64,000 nucleotides of DNA from Nocardia sp. SYP-A9097 (GTDB lineage: Bacteria; Actinomycetota; Actinomycetes; Mycobacteriales; Mycobacteriaceae). A program made the translations under genes and the position numbers. Of this stretch, positions 8,092 through 16,915 are shown piece after piece. Under the pieces are notes generated by a model that saw only the letters and a program-made list of their open reading frames with translations, was not told where the DNA came from and searched no databases. The DNA lies in contig NZ_WJIC01000020.1 in assembly GCF_009649815.1 (NCBI RefSeq), positions 62,001 through 126,000 of the forward strand, in the 5' to 3' direction. Every line of letters starts with the position of its first letter. Positions within the stretch are counted from its first letter, which is position 1.

Positions 8092-9048
8092 CTAGCGGCC
8101 CCGCGCCTTACGCGGCTTCTGCACTGCCCCACCACGTTTCGCGGCCGCCGGCTTCTTCCCACCCGCGGGCTGCTTCTTACCCGCGCGCGGTTGCGCCTTG
8201 ACCTGCGGCTCCTTCGACTCCTGCCCGGACGGCGAACGCGAGCTACGCGCCGAACGACCCCGCACCACACCGACGAACTCCTCCGCCAGCTCGGTCGTAC
8301 GATCCTCCGGCCAGGCCAGCACAATCTCCGTCGACGGCACATCGGTGACCGTGCGGTAGACCAGATCCTTACGCGAATGCAGACGGGCAATGGAATGCGG
8401 CACGATCGCCGCGCCACCGACCGCGGCCACCATCTCCATGGTCATGGCGGCGTCATCCAGATCGGCGGCATCCTGCATCCGCTCATCGGCGAGTTCGAGG
8501 GTGCTCACCTGCTCGAACACCGAGATCGGATGATCCTTCGACACCACGACCACCGGCAGTTCACGGTAGAGCGGAATCGCGCTCAAACCCTCGCGATCGA
8601 TCGGCAGGCGCACGAACGCCATATCGACCCGGCCCTCACGCAGCGCCGACTCCTGTTCACGCATGGGCACGGCCAGCATTTCGAGGGGAATCTCCGGGAA
8701 GCGTTCACGCCAGATGCGCTCCCATTTGGTGACCGTCACCCCCGGCACGAATCCGACCCGCAGCCGCTCCGCATCATCGTCGACGACGACCCGCGGCTCC
8801 TCCACCACATTCGCGAGAATCTCCCGCGCCGCCGCCAGCAGCTCCTCGCCCTCGGCCGTGAGCTGCGTCGGCTGCGCGCCCGGCACGAAGAGCTTGGTGT
8901 CGAGCTCCTCCTCCAGCTCGATGACCGTCCGGCTCAAACGCTGCCGGGAAATACCCATCGCCTGCGCCGCCCGGGCGAAGTGCAACTCCTGCGCAACCCC
9001 GGCAAACCAGCGCAGACGCGTGACATCGATCGACTCGAACCGGCTCAT
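8092..9048 (-). CDS. LysR-family transcriptional regulator with a lysine-rich C-terminal tail
   Basis: A 318-residue protein. Residues ~6-65 carry the LysR winged helix (LRWFAGVAQELHFARAAQAM, then ISRQRLSRTVIELEEEL); the effector domain follows from ~90 to ~265 (LRVGFVPGVTVTKWERIW onward). The last ~50 residues are a Lys/Ala/Pro/Gly tail (GKKQPAGGKKPAAAKRGG and similar) that looks like a histone-H1 or Lsr2/HupB-type nucleic-acid-binding tail, unusual for LysR proteins. I placed the start at the ATG at 9048 (MSRFESIDVTR); upstream in-frame residues are not family-like. It is divergent from the DUF5997 gene with ~80 bp between them, so it may regulate that gene and itself. Confidence 0.85.
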   Translation of the reverse strand: MSRFESIDVTRLRWFAGVAQELHFARAAQAMGISRQRLSRTVIELEEELDTKLFVPGAQPTQLTAEGEELLAAAREILANVVEEPRVVVDDDAERLRVGFVPGVTVTKWERIWRERFPEIPLEMLAVPMREQESALREGRVDMAFVRLPIDREGLSAIPLYRELPVVVVSKDHPISVFEQVSTLELADERMQDAADLDDAAMTMEMVAAVGGAAIVPHSIARLHSRKDLVYRTVTDVPSTEIVLAWPEDRTTELAEEFVGVVRGRSARSSRSPSGQESKEPQVKAQPRAGKKQPAGGKKPAAAKRGGAVQKPRKARGR

Positions 9049-9129
9049 TCCACCCAGGTTATTGCACCGCCACCCGGGTAACCGCACCGCGCGGCCGGTT
9101 CCCCACACCCAGCCCCGTACCCTGGACAG

Positions 9130-9540
9130 GTGAGCCCGGACAAGAACCCCCAGACCATGAAGCCGCTGACCGCGGCCGCCAAACTCGGCATCTACCTCCC
9201 CGCAACCCCCGAGGAGTTCCGGAACTCACCCGTCACCCGCGCCCAACTCGAAGAGCTGCGCACCAATCCGCCGCAGTGGCTGCAGGATCTGCACCGAGAC
9301 GGCCCCTTCCCGCGCGATGTGGTCTCCCGCAAACTCGGCATCTCCAACTCCGGCCTGGGCCGCGCGGGCATCGAGGACGCACTGACCACCGCCGACATCG
9401 ACGCCCTCATCGCCAACCCGCCCGAGTGGCTGCTGCGCGAACGCGAGAACTACGCCGAGGTCCGCAAGGAGGCCGAGCGCGTCAAGGCCAAGGAAGCCGA
9501 ACGCCGCGCGGCCACCAACCGCCCCAGCAAACGCTGGTAG
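9130..9540 (+). CDS. DUF5997-family protein
   Basis: A 136-residue protein starting at GTG 9130. It has the family features: AAKLGIYLPATPEEF near the start, a repeated TNPPQWL / ANPPEWL element, and a highly charged C-terminal helix (EVRKEAERVKAKEAERRAA) ending in RPSKRW. The pattern of an N-terminal LGISxSG-like helix (RKLGISNSGLGRAGIEDAL) hints at nucleic-acid binding, but no function is established. Its divergent pairing with the LysR gene suggests functional linkage. The stop is 10 bp from the 3' end of the large fusion gene on the other strand. Confidence 0.75.
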   Translation: MSPDKNPQTMKPLTAAAKLGIYLPATPEEFRNSPVTRAQLEELRTNPPQWLQDLHRDGPFPRDVVSRKLGISNSGLGRAGIEDALTTADIDALIANPPEWLLRERENYAEVRKEAERVKAKEAERRAATNRPSKRW

Positions 9541-9550
9541 TTCCGGACCC

Positions 9551-12500
9551 TCACATTCGGCGCAGTACTCGATCCACCAGATCGGGGGCTGCGCCGAGAT
9601 AGTTTTCGGGGCGCAACAGGTCATTCAGTTCGAGTCTGTTCAAATGCAGGGCTATATCCGGGGATTCGGCCAGGATCTCCGCGAGTGGGCGCGCCGTGGA
9701 CTGAGATTCGTACGAGGCCGATTGCAAGGTTTTCTTCGCGACCGGCTTACCCAGCAGCGGGGCCAGCCGAATCGAGAGCCGCTCGGAGACGATCTGGCCT
9801 TCGGTGAGCGTGAGATTCGCGGTCATGCGATCGGCATCGGCGGTGAGACCGGCGGCCAACTCCACCGCCGTATGCGCCGCGCCGCCCACCAGCAGCAGGC
9901 ATTCGCGCAACGGCTGCCACTCGGCATGCCAGGAACCCGCGGGCCGCTCGTCCTCGGCCAGCAACGCACCGAACAGGGTCGACGCCAGCGCCGGGGTTTG
10001 CAGCGCTGCCGCCCGAATCATGGTGCTCAGCACCGGGTTTCGCTTCTGCGGCATGGCGGAGGATTCGCCGCGACCCGCAGCCGCGGGTTCGAAGAGCTCC
10101 GCGATCTCGGTACGGGACTGCGAGATCACATCCACCGCCATCTTGCCCAGCACACCCGAGGTGAGCGCCAGCGCGGACGCCAGATCGGCAATGGGGGTGC
10201 GCACCGAATGCCACGGCGTGGCGCTTACCGTCAGCGACAACTCGGCCGCGAACCCCGCGCTCAAACGCTCCATGATCTCACCGCTCGGCGCGACCGCCAG
10301 CTCCGAATCAGCACAGCGGGCACACTCGATATAGGACGCCAAAGTGCCTGCCGCACCGCCTAATTGCACCGGCAGCCCGGTCCGCACCTGACACAACCGC
10401 TCACGCGCGTCGAGAATGCCCTGCATCCACACCGCCACCTTCGCACCGAACGTCGTCGGCACCGCCTGCATGGCCAGGGTGCGACCCGCGATCGGCGTAC
10501 TACGGTGCCGCCGTGCGAGATCGGCCAGCGAAGCCAGAATCGCGTTCAGATCCGAGATCACCACCGACAACACCCGCGCCGCGATCAGCATGGTCGCGGT
10601 ATCGAGAATGTCCTGACTGGTGGAGCCGTAGTGCACATAGTTCGCGCTCACCGGATCGATATCGGCGACCGCGCGATGCAGCCGCTCCACCAAGCACACC
10701 ACCGGATTCGCCGCTCCCCGTGCGGCTTCCGCGATCTCCCGGGCATCGAAGGAGTGCTCGCGCACCGCTATCGCCATCTGCTCGGGCACCGTCCCGGGCA
10801 CAATATCGAGCCGCGCCTGCGCCCGGGCGAGCGCCAGCTCCACCTCCAGCATGGCCTCGATCCAGGCATCGTCACCGAGCAGTGATTCCACCGGCGCACC
10901 CACCCCCACCGGGGATAGCAGACCGTATTCGATCGCCATATCATCTTGCCTTTCAAGAGAATTCGCGGACCGCTCGTAGCGGTGCGTGGTGAGGATCTCG
11001 CGGGCGATACCGTCGCCGTCCGCCAGCGTCACCGAATTCACGCCGGGACGCGGGCCCGCCGCCGTCACCCAGCGCACCGATTCAGTGGGAACACCGAAGG
11101 CATAGCGGCGCTGATGGATTCGACCCTCGCCGTCCACCAGATGATGGGTATTGGGAGCCAGCGCCAGACCGCCGGTGCGATAGTCACTGCCATCCGGCGA
11201 ACCCATGGTGAAACCGCTGACATCCTTGCGGCCCAGCAGATTACGCAGCAGCGGATCCGCCGTACGACGCAGATCCGGGGCGGGCAGCCAGGCGTCGACC
11301 AGGTGGCGGCCACGCACCTGCGAACCCCCGACCTGCGGCGACTCCGCCGAGAACAGGCGGCGAACGGTATCCACGCGCACCCGCATTCCGGGGCCGACGA
11401 CCTGCACCACACCCGCCCGGATCAGCGCCGCCAGCTCGGCGATTCGACTGGCGGGCGGGCCGATCGAGAGGAACGCGTTCATGGGGGTGTACCAACGGTC
11501 CAGATCGTCCCGATACGACGACCCCGCGATACCGCCGTGATCGACGACGAGCCGGATCTCGTTGCGCAAGTCCCGCAATACATCCAGGGCCGACTTCACC
11601 GGGCCGCGCACATTGCCCAGGCGGGCCTCACGCACATCGGAGTCCAGGTAGGCGAGCAGCCAGTCGTGGAAATCCTGTCGATCGGTGAAATTCCGGCCGC
11701 CGGTGGGATCCACCAGGGTGGACCAATCCCACTGCTCGTCCGCACGAATATGGAAGCGCTGCAACAACTCCGCGGTGTCCGATGCGGCCGTCACGCCGAG
11801 ATAGCGGTCGCGGAAGGACTCCAGCCGCTGCGGGCTGAGCCGCTCGGTCAGCAACGCCGAATAGTAGACCGATTCCACCTCGCGGGCGATCAGCGGCCAC
11901 ACATCGTGCCGGAACGAGACATCACCGAATTTCCGTGAGCGACTGCGCAATCGGGCAATGCGCTCGGGGGTCAGCAGCATCGGCGAGTATCGGCCGTCCA
12001 CACCCTTCTGATTCTCGCCACGGGCGTGATGCGGGATGCCGCGGCGGCAGCCCGCCATGATCGCGGGCTCATGTCCGGACGGCACGTACTCCAGGCCCGC
12101 GTCGGACTCCTTGAAACAGCCGCCGCGCCCGACGGTGAGCAGGGCCAGATAGTCGAAGAAGGTGAGGCCGAGACCGCGGATGAGCACCGGTTCGCGCTCG
12201 GGTATGCGATCGGTATCGATATCGGCGGCATTGGCGGGGGCCACATAGCCGAGGCCGAGGCCGCGCGCCGAATCCGGTAGGGAGCCGGGCTCTTCCGGCG
12301 GCTCCTCCCCCAGGTGCCCCTGGGCGAGCACCACCGCGTGCAGGCCGCGCAGGCGTTCACCGGTGCTGAGTTCGAGTTCCTGCAAGCCGCCCGGGCCGTC
12401 CCACAGATCGGTTGCGGTAGCGACAATTTCGCGAGTATGCGCCCATTCGGCATAGCGGTCGCGGGTTCGCTCGAATGCCCAGCGCAGATAGTGGCCGTAG

Positions 12501-12880
12501 AAGTAGCGTGGCGGATAGGTGTCGGCGCGGATGCGCAGGGCTTCGCGATATGCGCCCGAGGGGAGTCCGGCGAAATTCCCTATCTTGGCCAAAAAATTAG
12601 ACCATTCGTACAAACTGGGCCCTCGATCCACCGGGCCGGCCATCTCCACCGTGTCGTCGGTGAAGATGGTGACCTGCTCGGCGACCGTGTTCATCAGCAG
12701 CTGATTCGGTTGATCGGTGCGCCAGACCGCGCCCGTACCAACCCTTTTCGAGTCTATGAGAATCAGTTCGACGCCCGCGCAATTACCGAGCTGTCTGGCA
12801 TTCGCGCAAATACGTTCGAAGACATTCAGACCGCGAGGTCCCATTCCGACTATCGCAATACGAACCACGTTATCGAGCAT
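9551..12880 (-). CDS. Fused CreE-like flavin monooxygenase / CreD-like nitrosuccinate lyase (probable nitrous-acid synthase)
   Basis: A 1109-residue two-part protein. Residues 1-~640 are a FAD/NAD(P)-binding protein of the NAD_binding_9 type (IAIVGMGPRGLNVFERI dinucleotide motif at ~8-24), the group that includes the aspartate N-monooxygenase CreE. Residues 648-1109 are an aspartase/fumarase-superfamily lyase with VHYGSTSQDILDTATM and the signature loop GESSAMPQKRNPV, as in the nitrosuccinate lyase CreD. In the known pathway CreE oxidises L-aspartate to nitrosuccinate and CreD releases nitrite plus fumarate, used for diazo or N-N bond formation. Both halves in one chain would channel nitrosuccinate. 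The ATG of codon 648 still has an AAAGG ribosome-like site upstream, a possible relic of separate genes. No dedicated nitrite-using enzyme is obvious nearby. Without biochemistry the lyase substrate could differ. Confidence 0.75.
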   Translation of the reverse strand: MLDNVVRIAIVGMGPRGLNVFERICANARQLGNCAGVELILIDSKRVGTGAVWRTDQPNQLLMNTVAEQVTIFTDDTVEMAGPVDRGPSLYEWSNFLAKIGNFAGLPSGAYREALRIRADTYPPRYFYGHYLRWAFERTRDRYAEWAHTREIVATATDLWDGPGGLQELELSTGERLRGLHAVVLAQGHLGEEPPEEPGSLPDSARGLGLGYVAPANAADIDTDRIPEREPVLIRGLGLTFFDYLALLTVGRGGCFKESDAGLEYVPSGHEPAIMAGCRRGIPHHARGENQKGVDGRYSPMLLTPERIARLRSRSRKFGDVSFRHDVWPLIAREVESVYYSALLTERLSPQRLESFRDRYLGVTAASDTAELLQRFHIRADEQWDWSTLVDPTGGRNFTDRQDFHDWLLAYLDSDVREARLGNVRGPVKSALDVLRDLRNEIRLVVDHGGIAGSSYRDDLDRWYTPMNAFLSIGPPASRIAELAALIRAGVVQVVGPGMRVRVDTVRRLFSAESPQVGGSQVRGRHLVDAWLPAPDLRRTADPLLRNLLGRKDVSGFTMGSPDGSDYRTGGLALAPNTHHLVDGEGRIHQRRYAFGVPTESVRWVTAAGPRPGVNSVTLADGDGIAREILTTHRYERSANSLERQDDMAIEYGLLSPVGVGAPVESLLGDDAWIEAMLEVELALARAQARLDIVPGTVPEQMAIAVREHSFDAREIAEAARGAANPVVCLVERLHRAVADIDPVSANYVHYGSTSQDILDTATMLIAARVLSVVISDLNAILASLADLARRHRSTPIAGRTLAMQAVPTTFGAKVAVWMQGILDARERLCQVRTGLPVQLGGAAGTLASYIECARCADSELAVAPSGEIMERLSAGFAAELSLTVSATPWHSVRTPIADLASALALTSGVLGKMAVDVISQSRTEIAELFEPAAAGRGESSAMPQKRNPVLSTMIRAAALQTPALASTLFGALLAEDERPAGSWHAEWQPLRECLLLVGGAAHTAVELAAGLTADADRMTANLTLTEGQIVSERLSIRLAPLLGKPVAKKTLQSASYESQSTARPLAEILAESPDIALHLNRLELNDLLRPENYLGAAPDLVDRVLRRM

Positions 12881-13036
12881 TCACTCACCGATCGCGCCCG
12901 AGGATCTGTACCCGGTAGCGGGCACTTCGCCGAGAGTAGCAATGCGGCAAATCCCATACAAGAACACGCGGTATGTAATACGCCCCAGCTCGCGAAACGC
13001 CGAACGCAATATTGCGCTCCGCGTGTTGAATAGCCA

Positions 13037-13072
13037 CCGAAGGCCCGCTTCCGATCGGAAGCGGGCCTTCGG
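13037..13072 (-). terminator. Perfect 16-bp-stem hairpin terminator
   Basis: CCGAAGGCCCGCTTCC, loop GATC, then its exact complement, just downstream of the broken beta-trefoil gene. Its arm core GAAGGCCCGCTTCC recurs in the hairpin at 14687-14724. Confidence 0.8.
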
Positions 13073-13093
13073 ACGTCGATCACCGGCGCGGGA

Positions 13094-13534
13094 TCACTCG
13101 TGAAATTGGAACCGCCAAGCCTGTTGTACCACAGACACTTCCAGCGGACGCAAGGCCAGGCGCGGCGGGAAGATGCGCAACAGACTGTTGTCCAGCGCCA
13201 ATTCGATCCCGTCGATCGGACCACCCGGCACCACGATATGGAAGGTGAACGGTTGCGCGCTCGGATAGATCGACCATTCCCTGGCCTCCGGGAAACTACC
13301 GACATGCATGTTCAATTGCGGATCCGTCTCGTAGCCGAGATACTGCTGATTCCGCAGGTTACGCAGGGTGATATTGCCATTGGTGAGCACATCCACCACC
13401 CACTCCTGCTAACCGGGTTGCCCGGTCGGCGGCAGCAGGAGAGCGGGCGCACCCTTCTCCATGCCATCGAGGAAAGTAATGAGCTGATCGATGGGGCGGC
13501 TGATCGAGTAAACGCCAGAAGGTATGAACGCCAT
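13094..13534 (-). pseudogene. Beta-trefoil protease-inhibitor-like gene (I66-type), interrupted by an in-frame TAG
   Basis: Two stretches in the same frame join through one TAG codon at 13411-13409. The first 41 residues (MAFIPSGVYSISRPIDQL ... LLPPTGQPG) start at ATG 13534 with an AGG ribosome site; the remaining 104 (QEWVVDVLTNGNITLRNL ... VQQAWRFQFHE) run to 13094. Together they give 146 codons with repeating units (SGVYSI, NGNITLRNL, QYLGYE, FHIVVPGG) typical of small beta-trefoils such as the I66 serine-protease inhibitors. CAG to TAG (Gln42 to stop) would explain the break. A shorter product could restart at GTG 13399, where AGGAG lies just upstream, but it would lack the first strands of the trefoil. 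Family assignment is by pattern only. Confidence 0.6.
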
Positions 13535-13740
13535 GACAGACCTGACATCCTCCGCGCACGAAATACCAACTGCGCGCGGCACTTTGGTAATCGAACAGGG
13601 TGCGTCATTGCCTTTTCACCATACGCCCGGCGGCTCCCGCCCCACTGGAAATCTCGACCTACTGTGCATAAGCCATAAAGCAGACAAACCGGTGCGAATT
13701 CTTCTGCGGCTCTGTCATACCCGCACGCTAACGTGGACCC

Positions 13741-14160
13741 ATGCCACTCCCGTTGGAAGAAAGACAGAGTTTCCTCGCCCAGCCGCATATCGGGGCCCTC
13801 GCCGTGAACAAGGCGGGCCGCGCACCCCTGAGTGTGCCCATCTGGTACCAGTACTCCCCCGGCGGCGAACTGTGGATCATCACAAGTCCGGACTCGCAGA
13901 AGATGCAGCTACTGAAGGAATCCGGTCGTTTCAGCATCATGGCCCAGGTCCTCGAACCCACCGTCCGCTATGTCACGGTCGAAGGCCCGGTCACCCGCAT
14001 CGGCCCCATGTCCGACGAAATGCACCTGGAGATGGCCTCTCGCTACCTCACCCCCGACCAGGTCACCCGCTACCTGAAATACGCCGAACCCATCGGCGTG
14101 CAGGTAGCCGTCTACATGCGCCCCGAACACTGGCTATCCGCGGACATGGGCCCCCTCTGA
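13741..14160 (+). CDS. PPOX-class split-barrel protein (pyridoxamine 5'-phosphate oxidase-like)
   Basis: A 139-residue protein with the split beta-barrel layout of the PNPOx/F420-dependent reductase family: LAQPHIGALAVNKAGRAPLSVPIWYQY at the N-terminus, ELWIITSPDSQKMQLLKESG, then YVTVEGPVTRIGP and the C-terminal VQVAVYMRPEHWLSADMG. In actinobacteria such proteins bind F420, FMN or heme and often reduce or sequester small molecules; the sequence does not settle which. The TGA at 14158 overlaps the likely CTG start of the next gene, so the two are probably co-transcribed. Confidence 0.8.
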   Translation: MPLPLEERQSFLAQPHIGALAVNKAGRAPLSVPIWYQYSPGGELWIITSPDSQKMQLLKESGRFSIMAQVLEPTVRYVTVEGPVTRIGPMSDEMHLEMASRYLTPDQVTRYLKYAEPIGVQVAVYMRPEHWLSADMGPL

Positions 14161-14687
14161 CCACCTTCGCCGCGGACTTCACGCTGACCGCGGAACTCGT
14201 CTACGCCCCATGCGGTTTCGCCTATTCGGCACCCATCCCCGAGCCGGAGAGCTCCGACTACGGCGCACACGAGTTCACCCTCGACGACCGAACCGTCCGC
14301 TTCCGCACCGCGAAGATCACCCCCACCAAGCCGGGCCAATTCGTCACGGTATGGAAGCGCCCACCCGGCGGCGGCCCCATCGCCCCCTTCGACACCACCG
14401 ACCCGATCGACCTCTTCGTAATCAGCACCCGCGACGCCCACAACTTCGGCCAATTCGTCTTCCCCACAGCGATACTCGCCCACCACGGCGTCGTCTCAAC
14501 CCCGGACCACCCAGGCAAACGAGCCTTCCGCGTCTACCCACCCTGGGTAACCCCCGCCAACCGGCAAGCCGAAAAAGCCCAGTCCTGGCAGACCGACTAC
14601 TTCCTGCCCGTGGACGCGACTCTCGATCTTGCTCGCGCCCAGGCGCTCTACGCCGCGCCGCCGACGCTCGCCCCGACCAGGAATTGA
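14157..14687 (+). CDS. MepB-family protein
   Basis: A 176-residue protein matching MepB over its full length: PEPESSDYGAHEFTLDDR, VRFRTAKITPTKPGQFVTVW, KRPPGGGPIAPFD, the GQFVFPTAILAHHG block, RVYPPWV and the end SWQTDYFLPV. MepB was named from the staphylococcal mepRAB multidrug-resistance operon, but its own activity is unknown. No ATG, GTG or TTG lies at a suitable place: the family-conserved N-terminus begins right after the previous gene. The best start is CTG at 14157, overlapping the TGA of the PPOX gene (CTGA), so translation is probably coupled. Confidence 0.75.
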   Translation: MTTFAADFTLTAELVYAPCGFAYSAPIPEPESSDYGAHEFTLDDRTVRFRTAKITPTKPGQFVTVWKRPPGGGPIAPFDTTDPIDLFVISTRDAHNFGQFVFPTAILAHHGVVSTPDHPGKRAFRVYPPWVTPANRQAEKAQSWQTDYFLPVDATLDLARAQALYAAPPTLAPTRN

Positions 14688-14724
14688 CGAAGGCCCGCTT
14701 CCCAAATGGGAAGCGGGCCTTCGT
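14687..14724. terminator. 17-bp-stem hairpin, bidirectional terminator
   Basis: ACGAAGGCCCGCTTCCC, loop AAAT, then the exact complement. It sits between the 3' ends of the MepB gene (plus strand) and rpsQ (minus strand) and should stop transcription from both sides. Confidence 0.85.
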
Positions 14725-14754
14725 ATTTCGACTTCCGTCGAGTCGAAGAGGACC

Positions 14755-15051
14755 TTACTTGGCCTTCTCCAGCACCTCGACCAGACGCCAGCGCTTGGTG
14801 GCGGACAGCGGACGGGTCTCCATCAGCTGCACGAGGTCACCGATACCGGCGATCTCGTCCTCGTCGTGCGCCTTGACCTTCGAGGTGGTGCGGATGATCT
14901 TGCCGTAAAGCTTGTGCTTCACGCGATTCTCCAGCTCGACCACGATGGTCTTGGTCATCTTGTCGGAGACAACGTAGCCCTTGCGCACCTTGCGCTGACC
15001 GCGTTCCTCCTGCTTGGCCGGCGTCTTGGCCGGGCCCTTTACGTCGCTCAT
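14755..15051 (-). CDS. rpsQ: 30S ribosomal protein S17
   Basis: 98 residues; the OB-fold core KGYVVSDKMTKTIVVELENR and the end DLVQLMETRPLSATKRWRLV are typical. The extra N-terminal basic segment (MSDVKGPAKTPAKQEERG) is common in actinobacterial S17. The ATG overlaps the rpmC stop (ATGA). It is the last gene of the S10 operon here, followed by a strong hairpin instead of rplN. Confidence 0.97.
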   Translation of the reverse strand: MSDVKGPAKTPAKQEERGQRKVRKGYVVSDKMTKTIVVELENRVKHKLYGKIIRTTSKVKAHDEDEIAGIGDLVQLMETRPLSATKRWRLVEVLEKAK

Positions 15052-15286
15052 GCGGCGTCTCCCTTGCCTTCAGGACCGGAGGCCAGGCCGAGCTCGCGCT
15101 CCCGCATGACCGTGTAGATGCGTGCGATCTCGTGGCGGACCACACGCAGGCGGCGATTGTTGGTCAGCTGACCGGTCGCCATCTGGAAGCGCAGGTTGAA
15201 CAGCTCTTCCTTGCCTTCACGCAGTTTCGCGACGAGCTCCTCTTCGGTCAGCTCGCGCAGCTCTGCAGCCGGAGTTCCGGTAGCCA

Positions 15287-15287
<1 letters not shown>
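15048..15287 (-). CDS. rpmC: 50S ribosomal protein L29
   Basis: 79 residues, two-helix protein with ELRELTEEELVAKLREGKEEL and the conserved LRFQMATGQLTNNRRL. The start is the ATG at 15287 (MATGTPAAEL), which overlaps the rplP stop (TGATG), and not an upstream in-frame start inside rplP. Confidence 0.96.
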
Positions 15288-15703
<416 letters not shown>

Positions 15704-15706
15704 AGG

Positions 15707-16513
15707 TCAGCCCTCCTGGGTCGTCTCAGCCGGAGCATCGGCGACCGCAGTCGCGGCCCGCCCGGCCTCAGTGCTGGTCGCGGTTGTGCCCTGGGCACCC
15801 GAACGACGCGGGCGGCTCGGCCGCTCACGACGCGGGCGATCACGGTCACCGGCCGGCGCTGCGGTCGCGGTGACCTCACGCTTGCCACCGACGATGTCGC
15901 CCTTGTAGATCCACACCTTCACGCCGATACGGCCGAAGGTGGTGCGGGCCTCGTACAGGCCGTAGTCGATGTCCGCACGAAGGGTGTGCAGCGGCACACG
16001 GCCTTCACGGTAGAACTCCGAGCGCGACATTTCGGCGCCACCGAGGCGGCCCGAGCACTGCACGCGGATGCCCTTGACGTTCGGCGAACGCATGGCCGAC
16101 TGAATGGCCTTACGCATCGCACGACGGAACGCCACACGGTTCGACAGCTGCTCGGCCACACCCTGGGCAACGAGCTGCGCATCCGATTCGGGGTTCTTGA
16201 CCTCGAGGATGTTCAGCTGCACCTGCTTGCCGGTGAGCTTCTCCAGCTCGGCACGGATGCGGTCGGCCTCCGCGCCACGACGGCCGATCACGATACCCGG
16301 ACGCGCGGTGTGGATATCCACACGGACGCGATCACGGGTGCGCTCGATCTCGACCTTCGAGATGCCCGCGCGCTCCATACCGGTGGAGAGGAGCTTGCGG
16401 ATCTTGACGTCTTCTCCGACGTATTCCTTGTACTGCTTGTCGGCGTACCAGCGCGACTTCCAGTCGGTGGTGATGCCGAGGCGGAAGCCGTGGGGATTGA
16501 TCTTCTGTCCCAT
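15707..16513 (-). CDS. rpsC: 30S ribosomal protein S3
   Basis: 268 residues. N-terminal MGQKINPHGFRLGITTDWKS, a KH domain with GIVIGRRGAEADRIRAEL, and the C-terminal domain to ~GDIVGGKREV, then an Arg/Pro/Ala-rich tail of ~55 residues (DRPRRERPSRPRRSG) as in other mycolata. The ATG directly abuts the rplV stop (TAAATG). Confidence 0.98.
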   Translation of the reverse strand: MGQKINPHGFRLGITTDWKSRWYADKQYKEYVGEDVKIRKLLSTGMERAGISKVEIERTRDRVRVDIHTARPGIVIGRRGAEADRIRAELEKLTGKQVQLNILEVKNPESDAQLVAQGVAEQLSNRVAFRRAMRKAIQSAMRSPNVKGIRVQCSGRLGGAEMSRSEFYREGRVPLHTLRADIDYGLYEARTTFGRIGVKVWIYKGDIVGGKREVTATAAPAGDRDRPRRERPSRPRRSGAQGTTATSTEAGRAATAVADAPAETTQEG

Positions 16514-16915
16514 TTACTTCGCCCCTCCCTTCCGGCGGCTACGAGTGGCAGCGCCGGCACTGGGCACGCTCTCGACCTCGATGGTGATGTGGCTGGTGCG
16601 CTTACGAATCCGGAACGCACGGCCCTGGGCACGCGGCTGGAAACGCTTCATGGTCGCGCCCTCGTCGACAAACGCCGTCGAGATGACCAGGGTCGCCGGG
16701 TTGAGGCCGAGGTTGTTCTCGGCGTTGGCGGCCGCCGAGGCGACAACCTTCGCAACCGGCTCGCTGGCGGCCTGCGGAGCGAACCGCAGGATGTTCAGCG
16801 CATCCTCGACCCGCTTGCCGCGGACCAGGTCCACAACACGACGAGCCTTCATGGGCGTCACGCGGACATGCTTGGCGGTCGCGCGTGCGGTCTGATTCTG
16901 AGTGTCAGTGCTCAT
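16514..16915 (-). CDS. rplV: 50S ribosomal protein L22
   Basis: 133 residues with the L22 core (AKHVRVTPMKARRVVDLVRG) and the tunnel loop region ending FRIRKRTSHITIEVE. The ATG overlaps the rpsS stop (ATGA). Confidence 0.98.
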   Translation of the reverse strand: MSTDTQNQTARATAKHVRVTPMKARRVVDLVRGKRVEDALNILRFAPQAASEPVAKVVASAAANAENNLGLNPATLVISTAFVDEGATMKRFQPRAQGRAFRIRKRTSHITIEVESVPSAGAATRSRRKGGAK

